From NCBI RefSeq assembly GCF_022539505.1, contig NC_061510.1, positions 92,272,292 to 92,336,291 of the forward strand: 64,000 nt of DNA, read 5' to 3'. A model generated the notes under the pieces. The model had not been told where the DNA came from. It did not search any database and saw only the letters and a program-made list of their open reading frames with translations. Position numbers and translations under genes: made by a program. Shown here in pieces: positions 34,341 to 45,049 of the stretch. Origin of the DNA: Lolium rigidum (taxonomy: Eukaryota > Streptophyta > Magnoliopsida > Poales > Poaceae). Each line of letters opens with the position of its first letter. Position 1 is the first letter of the stretch.

Positions 34341-36559
34341 AACCATATAAAGATAAAATTGATCCATCTATAAATAAATGTGCTATAATTGAAACTGTTG
34401 ATCATATTCTTCCTGAAGCTTATATTGAAAAAACTCCTTTCCCTGCTAAAATGAAGGAGTACTCTGTTATATCTAGTGCGGTTAATAAAAGTGCAAAGAA
34501 ACCTATAGAACCTGAAGAACAAATTAAGGTTGAACCTGCTGTTGCAATAGTTAAAGATCTTGTGACTGAAAATGTAGAGGATGGTCATATTATTTTCTGT
34601 GAAGATGCTTCTAATATTGTTTCGCATCCTAATAAGTCTAGGAAAGCTAGTGTTCCTATGCTCTCTGTTAGAATTGGTGATCATTGTTATTATGGTTTAT
34701 GTGACATTGGTGCAAGTATTAGCGCCATCCCTTATGAGCTTTATACGGAGATCATGCATGAAATTGGTTCTTGTGAACTTGAAGATATTGATGTGGTTAT
34801 TCGGCTAGATAATAGAGAAACTATCTCTCCTATTGGTATTATTCGAGATGTGGAAGTTCTATGTGGTAAGATTAAATATCCTGCTGACTTTTTAGTACTT
34901 GGTTCTGCTGCTAGTAAGTATTGTCCTATTATTTTTGGTAGACCTTTCCTAAATACTTGTGGAGCTGTTATAGATTGCAAGAAGGAAAAGATTATGACTA
35001 AATTTGCTGGTGAATCTTATGAGTTTAATTTCTCTAAATTTGCCAAAACTCCTTATAAAGCTGATTTGCCTAATAATGATTTTAGAGTTGAACAATGTGC
35101 GTCTATTGCTCTTGCTCCTAATAATCCTTTGCAGCAACATTTGGAGAATAGTGAGAGTGAAGTCTTTAGGGAAGAAAGAAATGAGCTTGATGAAATCTTC
35201 CTTCGTCAACCTATTCTTAAACATAACTTGCCGGTTGAAGATTTAGGTACAACACCACCACCAAAGGAAGATCATGTTTTTTATTTAAAACCATTGCCTG
35301 ATAATCTTAAGTATGCTCATATTGATGATAAGAAAATATATCTTGTTATTATTAGTTCTAAGCTTTCAGATATTGAGGAAGAAAGGTTATTGGAAATATT
35401 GAAGAAACACCGAGGAGCTATTGGCTATACTCTTGATGACTTGAAGGGGATTTCTCCCTCTATTTCCCAACATGCTATCAATATGGAAGATGATGCAAAG
35501 CAGGTTGTTGAACATCAACGTCGTCTAATTCCGAAGATGAAGGATGTGGTAAGGAATGAGGTATTAAAACTTCTTGAAGCTGGTATTATATATCCTATTG
35601 CTGATAGTAGATGGGTTAGTCCTGTGCATTGTGTTCCTAAGAAAGGAGGAATGACTCGTTGTGCCTAATGATAATGATGAGCTCATCCCTCAAAGAGTAG
35701 TTGTAGGGTATAGAATGTGCATTGATTATCGAAAAGTTAATAAGGTTACTAAGAAAGATCATTACCCTTTACCATTTATTGATCAAATGTTAGAAAGGTT
35801 GTCTAAAAATACTCATTTTTGCTTTCTTGATGGTTATTCTGGGTATTCACAAATTGTTGTTAGAGCTAAAGATCAAGAGAAAACCACTTTCACTTCTCCT
35901 TATGGAACTTATGCTTATAGGCGTATGCCTTTAGGTCTATGTAATGCTCCTGCTACTTTTCAAAGATGCATGTCTGCTATTTTTCATGGCTTTTGTGAGA
36001 GTATTGTAGAGGTATTCATGGATGATTTTTCTGTCTATGGGAATTCTTTTGATAATTGCTTGCGAAACCTTGATAAAGTATTGCGAGAGATGTGAAGAAA
36101 CTAATCTTGTTCTTAATTGGGAGAAATGCCACTTTATGGTTAATGAAGGAATTGTATTGGGACATAAAATTTCCGAGAGAGGTATTGAAGTTGATAGAGC
36201 TAAAGTTGAAGCAATTGAGAAGATGCCCTATCCTAGGGATGTTAAAGGTATTCGTAGTGTTCTTGGTCATGCTTGGGTTTTATAGGAGATTTATTAAAGA
36301 TTTTTCTAAGATTTCAAAGCCTCTTACTAATCTTCTTCAAAAAGATGTACCTTTTGTTTTTGATGATGATTGTAAGGAAGCTTTTGAAACTCTAAAGAAA
36401 GCCTTAACAACTGCTCCTGTAGTTGAACCTCCTGATTGGAATTTACCTATTGAAATTATGTGTGATGCTAGTGATTTTGCTGTAGGCGCTGTTCTTGGAC
36501 ATCGGGTAGATAAGAAATTGAATGTTATTCATTATGCTAGCAAAACTCTTGATGTTGCT
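34341..36559 (+). pseudogene. Element F protease, reverse transcriptase, partial RNase H
   Basis: The protease core is GLCDIGASISAIPYELY near 34694-34745, with DIG in place of the usual DTG or DLG, then CPIIFGRPFLNT. Reverse transcriptase begins near 35400 (DLKGISPSISQH) and runs through YRMCIDYRKVNK, FCFLDGYSGYSQI, YRRMPLGLCNAPATFQ and the catalytic FMDDFSVYG at 36016-36042. RNase H starts with IMCDASDFAVGAVLG (36456-36500) and is cut at 36559. Frameshifts lie near 35660, 36090 and 36275. The motifs are those of the Athila branch of Ty3/Gypsy. Not functional as it stands. Confidence 0.8.
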
Positions 36560-36900
36560 TGATACGTCTCCGACGTATCGATAATTTCTTATGTTCCATG
36601 CCATATTATTGATGATACCTACATGTTTTATGCACACTTTATGTCATATTCGTGCATTTTCCGGAACTAACCTATTAACAAGATGCTCGAAGTGCCGATT
36701 CGTTGTTTTCGCTGTTTTTGGTTTCAGAAATCCTAGTAACGAAATATTCTCGGAATTGGACGAAATCAAGTCCCGGGGTCCTATTTTGCCACGAACCTTC
36801 CGAGAAGACCGAAAGGGATACGAAGTGGGGCCACGAGGGGCTGCCACCATAGGGCGGCGCGGCCCGGCCCTTGGCCGCGCCGACCTGTGGTGTGGGGCCA
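36560..36900 (+). mobile_element. LTR fragment E (first 341 bp)
   Basis: Starts TGATACGTCTCCGACGTATC inside element F and stops where LTR D begins. It carries the shared U3 segment and the GC-rich GGCGCGGCCC block. Rest of the element is missing, either lost or beyond the gap. Confidence 0.7.
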
Positions 36901-38599
36901 CGATACGTCTCCGACGTATCGATAATTTCTTATGTTCTATGCCATATTATTGATGATACCTACATGTTTTATGCACACTTTATGTCATATTCGTGCATTT
37001 TCCGGAACTAACCTATTAACAAGATGCCGAAGTGCCGGTTCCGTTTTCTGCTGTTTTTGGTTTCGGAAATCCTAGTAACGAAATATTCTCGGAATCGGAC
37101 GAAATCAAGACCCGGGTTCCTATTTTCACCGGAAGCATCCGGAACACCCGGGAAGGACCGGAGGGGGCACCGGGCCCCCGGACCATAGGCCGGCGCGGCC
37201 CGAGGCCCGGCCGCGCCGCCATATGGTTTGGCCACCCCTTCGACCCTCCTGCGCCGCCTCTTCGCCTATATAAAGCCTCCGTCGCGAAAACCCTGAGACG
37301 AAGAACCACGAGACGGAAAACCTTCCAGAGCCGCCGCCATCACGAAGCCAAGATCTGGGGGACAGGAGTCTCTGTTTCGGCACCCTGCCGGAGCGGGGAA
37401 GTGCCCCCGGAAGGCTTCCCCATCGACACCGCTGCCATCTCCACCGCCATCTTCATCACCGCTGCTGCTCCCATGAGGAGGGAGTAGTTCTCCATCGAGG
37501 CTCGGGGCTGTACCGGTAGCTATGTGGTTCATCTCTCTCCTATGTACTTCAATACAATAATCTCATGAGCTGCCTTACATGATTGAGATTCATATGATGA
37601 TGCTTGTAATCTAGATGTCACTATGCTAGTCAAGAGAGTTTTACTTATGTGATCTCCGGAGACTCCTTGTCCCACGTGTGTAAAGGTGACGAGTGTGTGC
37701 ACCGTGTGGGTCTCTTAGGCTATATTTCACGGAATACTTACTCACTCGTTATGAATGGCGTAGTGAAGTGCTTATTTATATCTCTTTATGATTGCAATGT
37801 GTTTTGTATCACAATTTATCTATGTGCTACTCTAGTGATGTTATTAAAGTAGTTTATTCCTCCTGCACGGTGTAATGGTGACGAGTGTGTGCATCCGTGT
37901 TAGTACTTGGCGTATGCTATGATCATGATCTCTTGTAGATTGTGAAGTTAACTATTGCTATGATAGTATTGATATGATCTATTCCTCCTACGTGGCGTGA
38001 AGGTGACAAGTGTGCATGCTATGTTAGTACTTGGTTTAGTCATGTTGATCTTTCTTGCACTCTAAGGTTATTTAAATATGAACATTGAATTGTGGAGCTT
38101 GTTAACTCCGGCATTGAGGGTTCGTGTAATCCTACGCAATGTGTTCATCATCCAACAAGAGTGTAGAGTATGCATTTATCTATTACTGTTATGTGATCAA
38201 TGTTGAGAGTGTCCACTAGTGAAAGTCTAATCCCTAGGCCTTGTTCCTAAATATCGCTATCGCTTGCTTGTTTCTTCGTTTCTACTGCGTTACTACTCGC
38301 TTGTTTACTTGTCCTGGGCAAAGCACTTTTCCGGTGCCGTTGCTACTACTTATTCATACCACCTGTATTTCACTATCTCTTCGCCGAACTAGTGCACCTA
38401 TTAGGTGTGTTGGGGACACAAGAGACTTCTTGCTTTGTGGTTGCGGGGTTGCATGAGAGGGATATCTTTGACCTCTTCCTCCACGAGATCGATAAACCTT
38501 GGGTAATCCACTTGAGGGAAACTTGCTGCTGTTCTACAAACCTCTGCTCTTGGAGGCCCAACAACTTGTCTACAAGAATAGAAGCTCCCGTAGACATCA
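36901..38599 (+). repeat. 5' LTR of element D
   Basis: About 1.7 kb, CGATACGTCTCC to CGTAGACATCA. It includes a TATATAAAG box at 37266-37274 before GC-rich U5 sequence. Confidence 0.75.
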
Positions 38600-38609
38600 A
38601 GCACTTTTA

Positions 38610-38628
38610 CGGCGCCGTTGTCGGGGAG
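38610..38628 (+). other. Primer binding site of element D
   Basis: CGGCGCCGTTGTCGGGGAG, the tRNA-Asp site with two changes from the perfect form in element F. Confidence 0.65.
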
Positions 38629-38764
38629 GAAAGGTAAAAAGGCACTCATACTCCGGTTCCGGGTAACGATACTTTTCAGGCGCCATTGTGTTTGTGCTCG
38701 AAGCTATTTCCTTTAGATCCTGCAATTGCATCTTTTTGTTTCTTGTTTACACTAGTTTGGCATA

Positions 38765-38971
38765 ATGGACAACAATGAGCTTCTTATTCTATTTCCTGAT
38801 TTAAGACATGGATGGTTTGATGCGAAAATTAAAAAACCTATGAAATCTTATTTGCATGTCTGGTAGTAATATTAGTATGAACGCTTTGAACACCATTGTT
38901 GATAATAATATAGAAAGTTCTAAGCTTGGGGAAGCTGGTTTTCATGATCTTTTTAGTCCCCCAAGCATTGA
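38765..38971 (+). pseudogene. Element D gag, N-terminal fragment
   Basis: ATG at 38765 gives MDNNELLILFPDLRHGWFDA and KIKKPMKSYLH, then a stop. The frame continues shifted, with NNIESSKLGEAGFHDLFSPP up to the gap. Both parts match the start and a later segment of the element A gag, so an internal deletion is also present. Confidence 0.65.
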
Positions 38972-39071
38972 NNNNNNNNNNNNNNNNNNNNNNNNNNNNN
39001 NNNNNNNNNNNNNNNNNNNNNNNNNNNNNNNNNNNNNNNNNNNNNNNNNNNNNNNNNNNNNNNNNNNNNNN
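38972..39071. other. Assembly gap, exactly 100 N
   Basis: A run of 100 N, the usual placeholder for unknown length. Element D enters it from the left; unrelated sequence follows on the right. Confidence 0.99.
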
Positions 39072-39831
39072 TGTGGGTCATCACACACCTCTGCAAAGTG
39101 TAAAGAACCGTGACCTGTCACTCCCCGTTCGGGATATGGAATCTGCGAACGCGGCCGGAAAGGAGCTCCATGAAGTTCTAGTAAACCGGTGAAGGCCGAC
39201 GGACATAGTTCTTCCGAATAAAAGCAACCTTTTGAAGAAATGATTATGAAAACCTGCATTGGTATTAGACTTTCTGGTCTAATGCCGTAGCTAGTGCATT
39301 AAACACCTCTTTCCTATAATGAACTTGTTGAGTACGCTCGTACTCATCCCACTCTTAAATCCCCTGCTTAGATATGGAGGCATCGAAGGAGTATCCGCAG
39401 TGCAACTCGAAGGTCGAGGAGTCAACAACTACTCCAAGAGACAAGACCCTGTCAGAGGAGTCAGATACCACATACATCAAGGAGAAAACCTAGTTTAGCC
39501 ATAGAAGGGAACTAGTTTCCTAAACCTAGCTCCTACTTAGCTAGAATCTATTCTTAGCCTCTTTAGCTAGTTAAATACTCTACAAATAGAGTTCGTGATA
39601 AGACTAGTCTACGAGTCGTTCTTCTGGAGTTATCTGCCGTTTTACCTCATTGTAAAGTAGGAGGTTGTGATGATCTTATGTAACAGAGTATGTGTGTAAT
39701 TCTATAGACATGCCTTGGACCCGCATATGTTTCTGTTGTACCACTCTGAGCGATATAATACTAGTGGAACGGTGTTTCATTGGTGTTATATCAGACTTGC
39801 ATACTACACCATGCAGTGGTATGCCGGGTCA
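39072..39831 (+). mobile_element. Fragment of another LTR retrotransposon
   Basis: The first bases read tgtgggtcatca, identical to the end of LTR F, but can also be read as a zinc-knuckle-like CGSSHTSAKC. The rest ends with a U5-like segment, tggtatgccgggtcaccaca, at 39812-39831. The AT-rich stretch before it looks like LTR sequence of a different family. No duplication can be found because the left side is in the gap. Family not recognised. Confidence 0.45.
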
Positions 39832-41060
39832 CCACAAGATAGTGAGATGCAAGTGATATGGATGAATATGAGTGGTAATAGCAATCTGAAATAAATATGG
39901 CAGCGAGTAAACATGCAGTAGAACAGTAAATAAACGGTGATTCGATGCTTAGAAACAAGGCCTAGGGATCATACTTTCACTAGTGGACACTCTCAACATT
40001 GATCACATAACTGAATAAACAAATACTACTTTCTCTACACTAGCTCTCTTGTTGGATGACAAACACCATTCATTGTGTAGGGCTACAAGAGCTCCCTCAA
40101 GCCGAAGTTAACAAGCTCCACAACATTCGGTGTTCATATTTAAGTAACCTTAGAGTGCATAATAGACCATTGCAATTATACTGAGTACTAACATAGCATG
40201 CACACTGTCACCGTCAGGCTATGAAAGAGGGAATAGATTGCATCAATACTATCATAGTAATAGTTAACTTCATAATCTACAAGATATTACAATCATAACC
40301 TATGCCAAGTACTACATGATGCACACACTGTCACCATTACATCATGAAGGAGGAATAGAATACTTTAATAACATCACTAGAGTAGCACATCGATGATATT
40401 CAACTAGATCACAAAACTCATGATCACATAAAGATCACATGGGAGAGAGAGATGAACCACATAGCTACGGTACAGCCCTTAGCCTCGGGGGAGAACTACT
40501 CCCTCCTCATCATAGGAGACATCAGCGGTGATGAAGATGGCGGTGGTGTCGATGGAGATGCCTTCCGGGGGCACTTCCCCGTCCCGGCGGCGTGCCGGAA
40601 CAGAGACTTCTGTCCCCCGAATCTTGGCTTCGCGATGGCGGCGGCTGCAGAAATTTTCTCGTCTCGTGGCTTATTCTTTTAGGGTTTTCGCGATGGAGGC
40701 TTTATATAGGCGGAAGGGCAGCCTCGGAGGAGTCCTGGTGGAGCCAGACCATAGGGGGGCGCCCCCCCCTGGTCGCGCCGCCTTGTGGGGTGGGGCCCCC
40801 TGGCCCCTCTTCGGTGCTCTGGAAGCTTCCGGGAAAATAAGATATTGGGCGTTGATTTCGTCCGATTCCAAGAATATTTCCTTTCTAGGATTTCTGAAAC
40901 CAAAAACAGCAGAAAACAGGAACTGGCACTTCGGCATCTTGTTAATAGGTTAGTTCCGGAAAATGCATCAAAACGATATAAAGTATGAATAAAACATGTA
41001 GGTATTGTCATAAAACTAGCATGGAACATAAGAAATTACAGATACGTTGGAGACGTATCA
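39832..41060 (-). mobile_element. Truncated A-type LTR
   Basis: Matches the element A LTR from its base ~230 to the end (agatagtgagatgcaagtg to GAGACGTATCA). The first part, including TGATGTCTACG, is missing. It could be the 5' LTR of element C, but the flanking bases (gcggg here, cgcgg at 27816-27820) do not match. Confidence 0.7.
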
Positions 41061-43000
41061 GCGGGCGGCGGAGCAGCTCCTCCAACTCCAAACACAGGCG
41101 AAGGCGAATACCATGAAAGAGCATGCCATGCTCTTTTACGGCCATGCAACGCTCGCTCAGCACATGATCGTCCCGGGCGCCGGCACGGCCTCGGGGGCGG
41201 AGCTCGGCCTCGTCCGTGACCCGGCCCCTTCCTCCAAGGTCAACAGCCCCGCCGACTGCCCCGTTTGGGTACACGCCCGGCACGCAGGAAATGGTGGCGC
41301 CGTCGGGGCGGTACATGTACCCGTCACGGGATGGGTCACCGGAGGTGGGCGAGGCCATGATGGGGCCTTCGCCTTCGTCCATTGACCTCAACCGTGCGCC
41401 GGCAAACTCCAAGGCCCCCAAGCACCTGGGAGCAACAGCGATGACCGGTGCACGCAACCTGCTCGATGATTTGTCGGTCGAGCGCACGTCGCCATCGATG
41501 CAGGCATCGTCCACCGTGCAGGCTCCTCCGTCTTACCCGCCGACAATGCCGACCACCGTGCCATATCCTTCGACCGACCAGGCTCCCCCGCCACCTCCCA
41601 TTGACATAGAGGAGGACACCACTGGCCATCCCGGCACCATGAACATTGACCAGGAGCCGTTGTTCGGTGAGGAGCTCACACAAGCCGCAGCTGCACAAGC
41701 TCGAGGTCGTCGGGTTAGCAAAAGAACCAGCAACTACACGATGCAGGAGGACAAAATGCTCTTCGATGGATGGTTGACCATTGGGCAAGATGCATTGACA
41801 GGTGCCGAGCAGAAGGGGACCGCATTCTGGCGCTGGATCTATGAATACTTCCATGAACATCGGCGATATGGACATGAGCCATTTGAGAGCGACTGCAACG
41901 AGTTGTCCCTCCAAAAGAGGCGGGGAACAATTCAAACGGAATGCAACAAGTTCCAGGCGGCGTATGATCACGTGAAGCAGATTCCCGTAGCGGCATCGGC
42001 ATAAAGGACTTGGTATAGTTTTTAACCTCAACTTGTTCTTTCGTTATTTGCACACATGTTTGTCATTGTTGTCTTGCTTTGCTCTAGGTGTGGCAAGCTT
42101 TGGATTTTTTCAAAGCGGCGAATGAAGGAAAGACCTTTGCCTTCTCTCATTGTTGGAAGGAACTCGAGGGCACCCCCAAGTTCCAGGAGGGGTACGAGGG
42201 GTACGTGGCGACCTTGACTGGCAACAAGACCGCCAAAGATCCCACGGTCATTGACCTTGATGGTGGGCAGCCTTGCGGTAGCTCCGCTTCTCGTGCAAAT
42301 CGTCCACGAGGTCACAAGGCAACCAAAGCCGACATGAAGCGTCATGCTTCGGCCATGCAATTGTTTGGCACCTTGAAGGAGATGTATGCTGAGAAAGAGG
42401 TGTCCACGGACAAGAGGGATGAGAGGAGGCGCCGAGAGAAGGAAGAGGACAGGAAGAACTACTTCGATATCCAAAAGAGGAAGCTTGACATTGAAGAGGT
42501 GAAGATCAAGACGAAGGCTAGGGAAATTGAGCTCAAAGAGAAAGAAATTGAGCTCATAGCAATGGCAAGGGCCAAAGAGGTGCAGTTGAAGGAGAAGGAA
42601 GTTGAGCTGAAACGGCAAGCCGAGGACAACGTGATCATAAACACCGACTTGATCACCATGAGCGAGGCGAAGAGAGTTTGGTTCGAGAAGAGGCAGAAGG
42701 AGATCCTAGAGCGCAAAAATTGAGTTGACAATCTCAATTTATAATTTTTATATTTTTGTTCAAACTACGGCACATTTCATTTCTTCATTTTATTTGATAT
42801 TATTTTATACTATTTGATATTATTCTATATTTTTTTAGATATTATTTCTAAATACGTGTGGTCAATGGGTGACCGTTGCGTTGGGCGCGTGCGACCCAAA
42901 CGAATAAGCGGACGCGGAGTGCTATCTGCGTGCCCGCGCGGCCACACAAACGAAACGAAACGAACAACCTAGTACGTCCGTTTGGATCGCAGCGTTGAGC
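41061..43000 (+). mobile_element. Harbinger-like element H2 (5' truncated)
   Basis: Carries an ORF1-type gene (next entry) and a 3' tail at 42870-43000 with gtgcgacccaaacg, gcggacgcgg and cccgcgcgg, shared with the 3' part of H1. The left end was lost at the junction with the LTR that ends at 41060. The right limit is approximate. Confidence 0.6.
41062..42723 (+). pseudogene. Harbinger ORF1: Myb/trihelix-like, NAM-associated domain protein
   Basis: Exon 1 (to 42012) has a Pro-rich region, then RRVSKRTSNYTMQEDKML...W, the SANT/trihelix-like DNA-binding start, and KRRGTIQTECNKFQAAYDHVK. A 75-bp intron with GT (42013) and AG (42087) follows. Exon 2 (42088-42723) continues WQALDFFKAANEGK, FSHCWKELEG and a Lys/Glu coiled coil (KAREIELKEKEIEL) to the TGA. 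This is the PIF/Harbinger ORF1 and NAM-associated C-terminal architecture common in grasses; the protein is thought to help the transposase bind DNA. A frameshift near 41250 and a one-base loss near 41989, just before SGIGIKDL, break exon 1, and its start is missing. No DDE transposase is present. Confidence 0.7.
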
Positions 43001-43138
43001 ATGCAGCAGCAAAAACGACTCGCATCCCAACAAAACCATGCGACAGATGCACCTCTCTCAAATGCGGCCTGCTCTAAAAATTTACTCTCTTGAAAATACC
43101 CAGGAGTCAAGCCGCCTACCCTATCATATTATTGCTGA
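42724..43138. other. 3' flank of H2 and short spacer
   Basis: AT-rich tail with repeated tatttgatattatt (42785-42850), then the GC-rich Harbinger end to about 43000. No gene beyond. Confidence 0.4.
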
Positions 43139-43165
43139 CTAGTAGAAGGTACGTGCGATGCACGT
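43139..43165 (-). mobile_element. Helitron 3' end, second
   Basis: On the minus strand a hairpin ACGTGC / GCACGT (43151-43165) is followed by ACCTTCTACTAG and then T. Hairpin plus CTAG plus flanking T is the Helitron 3' signature. The body would extend rightward from 43166; I could not find its 5' TC end. Confidence 0.5.
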
Positions 43166-43541
43166 GGTATATGTATATATTTATATATTAAAATTAATAA
43201 AAACTACTTTCATTTTAAGAAAACTCATTTTTTATATGAGCAATGATGCTTAGACAATCGCGTTTATGTCTGTTAATATTTTTTGTACGATTCTGAGAAA
43301 ATATTGCTAAACTTTGTCACCTAACTCTAAAATGATTTTAAGAAGCGCTTGTCAATTATTTTCTTTGTAATCAAACTCATGTACTCCCTCCATTTTTTTT
43401 GCTCGCCGGTTAAGGAGGCTTCAACAACCACAAATCTTCCAAACTTTTCCCTATTAAAATCATGAGATTTGCACCTTTAATTTCTCTCTCACGGTGAGGT
43501 GTTTCCTGGTTTATCTCCTCCACGCAATTGCCCTTCCCTGA
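43166..43541. other. AT-rich spacer, possible Helitron body
   Basis: No gene. A Stowaway-like tactccctccattttt lies at 43382-43398 without a visible partner end. Confidence 0.35.
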
Positions 43542-45018
43542 GGGCATCTCCAGCGGCGCGACTTAAATGGACGCTGAGTGACCGTTTGTGTCCGTCGTGA
43601 TCGAAAATGCGTCTGGCACCATTTTCAGCAGCGGGACGCAAAGTAACCGGGCCGTCTGCGGAGACGCAAACCTGGCCCAAATATGCGCCAGGTTTGCGTC
43701 TCTGCGAACGCTGCGCGGACGCGCAAAGTGTCCGCTCGGTCCTCGCACGGGCCCGCCTGGCAGGGGCACAACTGCTTCGTCTTCTGCGGCATTACTTGCG
43801 GGCGGCGCGCTGCAGCCTTTGCAGGGCCGCGTTAATGGCGCGCCTCGGCTTCCACGAGCGTGCGCAGCTAGGCGGCGTTGCAGTGGCAGGTCATTGAAGG
43901 CGAGATGGCGTCCGAGCCTCTTAAAGGGAAGCTGCCGGCGCCCATTTCCCCGACCAAACCATTGCTAGATCCCATTCTATCCACCCCACCGACGCCATGG
44001 GAAAGAAATGCTGGCCGTTCCGCAAGACGAAGAACGACCATGAGGCTAGCGGCTCGCGGTCCGGCAAGAAGGCACGGGTCGGCCGGTACGTCCACGTCGA
44101 CCTCGCGCGACAGCTATCGGAGGAAAACTGGCCGGTACCATGGCCGGACGTGAACTTGCCGGGAGGGGGCTGTTACCTCAACTCGAGGCGCGTGCCGGTC
44201 CCCCCGTGCCGCGCGAGGGCCGAGAGCGGCAGGACGAGGTGCGCCGCCGCCGAGCGATCTTGCCGCCGGATCTATGGGAGGATCAGGCGTACGCGCTGAA
44301 CTCCTACAACTGGATTTCATTCGGGACGTGGGAGTTCGACGCGCGCCGCCGCGCTGGCTACCTCAGCGACGTGGACTACTTCGACCGTGAGATCGTCGCA
44401 GAAGAAGAAGAGAAGGACCAGGAGGACGCGGACGAGGACGTGGACATGACAGACTACGACCATGACGCCGGCGGGCCGGCCTGGGATCCGGAGACCCAGC
44501 CGCCGGACATTTCCGAGGAGGAGGCCATTGCCATGGCACTGGCCAACAGCGAGCAGGACGAGCTCAACGAGCTCGCTTTGTGGGACGGGCTCGCAATCCA
44601 GCTCCGCGAGTCCGCGCTCGCGCAGGGGAGGCCGACGACTCCTCCGGCCACGCCGACGCGTTCCAACGACAGCGCTCCGCCTGCCGCTCCGGCGTGGGAT
44701 CCCTGGCCATAGCCTCCTGCGCATGCGGCGGTACCTCCTCCACCGCCGGCGTACGAGCTTCCATGGCCGATGCCAGAGTTCATTGACCTTGTCAGCGACG
44801 ACGAGCAGTAGGCAGCACCTACTTTTACCACGCCTTTATGGATTTTTTATGTTTTTTATTAATATAAATTATGGCTTCATGAATGAAAAAAAAAATTATG
44901 CGTCGTGCCGCTGGAGCTACCCCCGACGTAAACGAACTCCCGGATAATTTCGACCATTTGAGCCGACGCAAACGGACACGGGAAACGTCCGAAATACGTC
45001 GCGCCGCTGGAGCTGCCC
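43542..45018 (+). mobile_element. Harbinger-like element H3, complete non-autonomous copy
   Basis: 1,477 bp. The 21-bp terminal inverted repeats (43542-43562 and 44998-45018) differ at one base; they begin GGGC(A)TCTCCAGCGGCG and GGGCAGCTCCAGCGGCG. They are flanked by the trinucleotide tga on both sides (43539-43541 and 45019-45021), as expected for a 3-bp Harbinger duplication. The only ORF is the broken acidic gene below. Confidence 0.8.
43997..44811 (+). pseudogene. H3 ORF: acidic protein with UIM-like and SIM-like motifs
   Basis: ATG at 43997 (MGKKCWPFRKTK). The first part has VPWPDVNLPGGG. The frame shifts near 44200 at a run of C, then continues in the frame open to 44712: ILPPDLWEDQAYALNSYNW, DARRRAGYLSDVDYFDRE, an acidic run, EEEAIAMALANSEQDE (a good ubiquitin-interacting motif pattern), then ALWDGLAIQLRES. 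A TAG at 44710-44712 interrupts. Read past it in the same frame, the protein ends EFIDLVSDDEQ at 44811, a hydrophobic-plus-acidic tail of SUMO-interacting type. So one frameshift and one stop have broken an otherwise well-kept ORF. It resembles the H1 ORF in the UIM and W..L...LR.S blocks. No transposase domain. Confidence 0.65.
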
Positions 45019-45049
45019 TGAGTTCCCTCGCGGCTGCCCTGAGTTCCCT

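Larger units (their letters stand above)
31890..36559 (+). mobile_element. Element F: degraded autonomous Athila-type retrotransposon
   Basis: Plus-strand element with 5' LTR, tRNA-Asp primer site, gag, protease, reverse transcriptase and the start of RNase H. It is cut off at 36559 by LTR fragment E. Rest of RNase H, integrase and the 3' LTR are missing. The left duplication would be gttat (31885-31889). It is the only element in the window with polymerase sequence. Several frameshifts make it inactive. Confidence 0.8.
36901..38971 (+). mobile_element. Element D: 5' LTR and gag start, cut by the gap
   Basis: LTR 36901-38599, whose first base is C instead of T, of the same type as the solo LTR at 17632-19353. 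It is followed by a tRNA-Asp-type primer site and the start of an A-type gag. The element runs into the N gap. The five bases before it are ggcca. Confidence 0.75.

Noticed and set aside
27821..41060. One complete element C spanning both LTRs
   Set aside because: Flanking bases differ (cgcgg and gcggg), the right LTR is truncated, and the flank on the right is H2, not the end of H1.
7550..41060. H1 and H2 as halves of a single gene split by 33 kb
   Set aside because: H1 has its own complete C-terminus and 3' tail by 27820, so H2 is a separate element.
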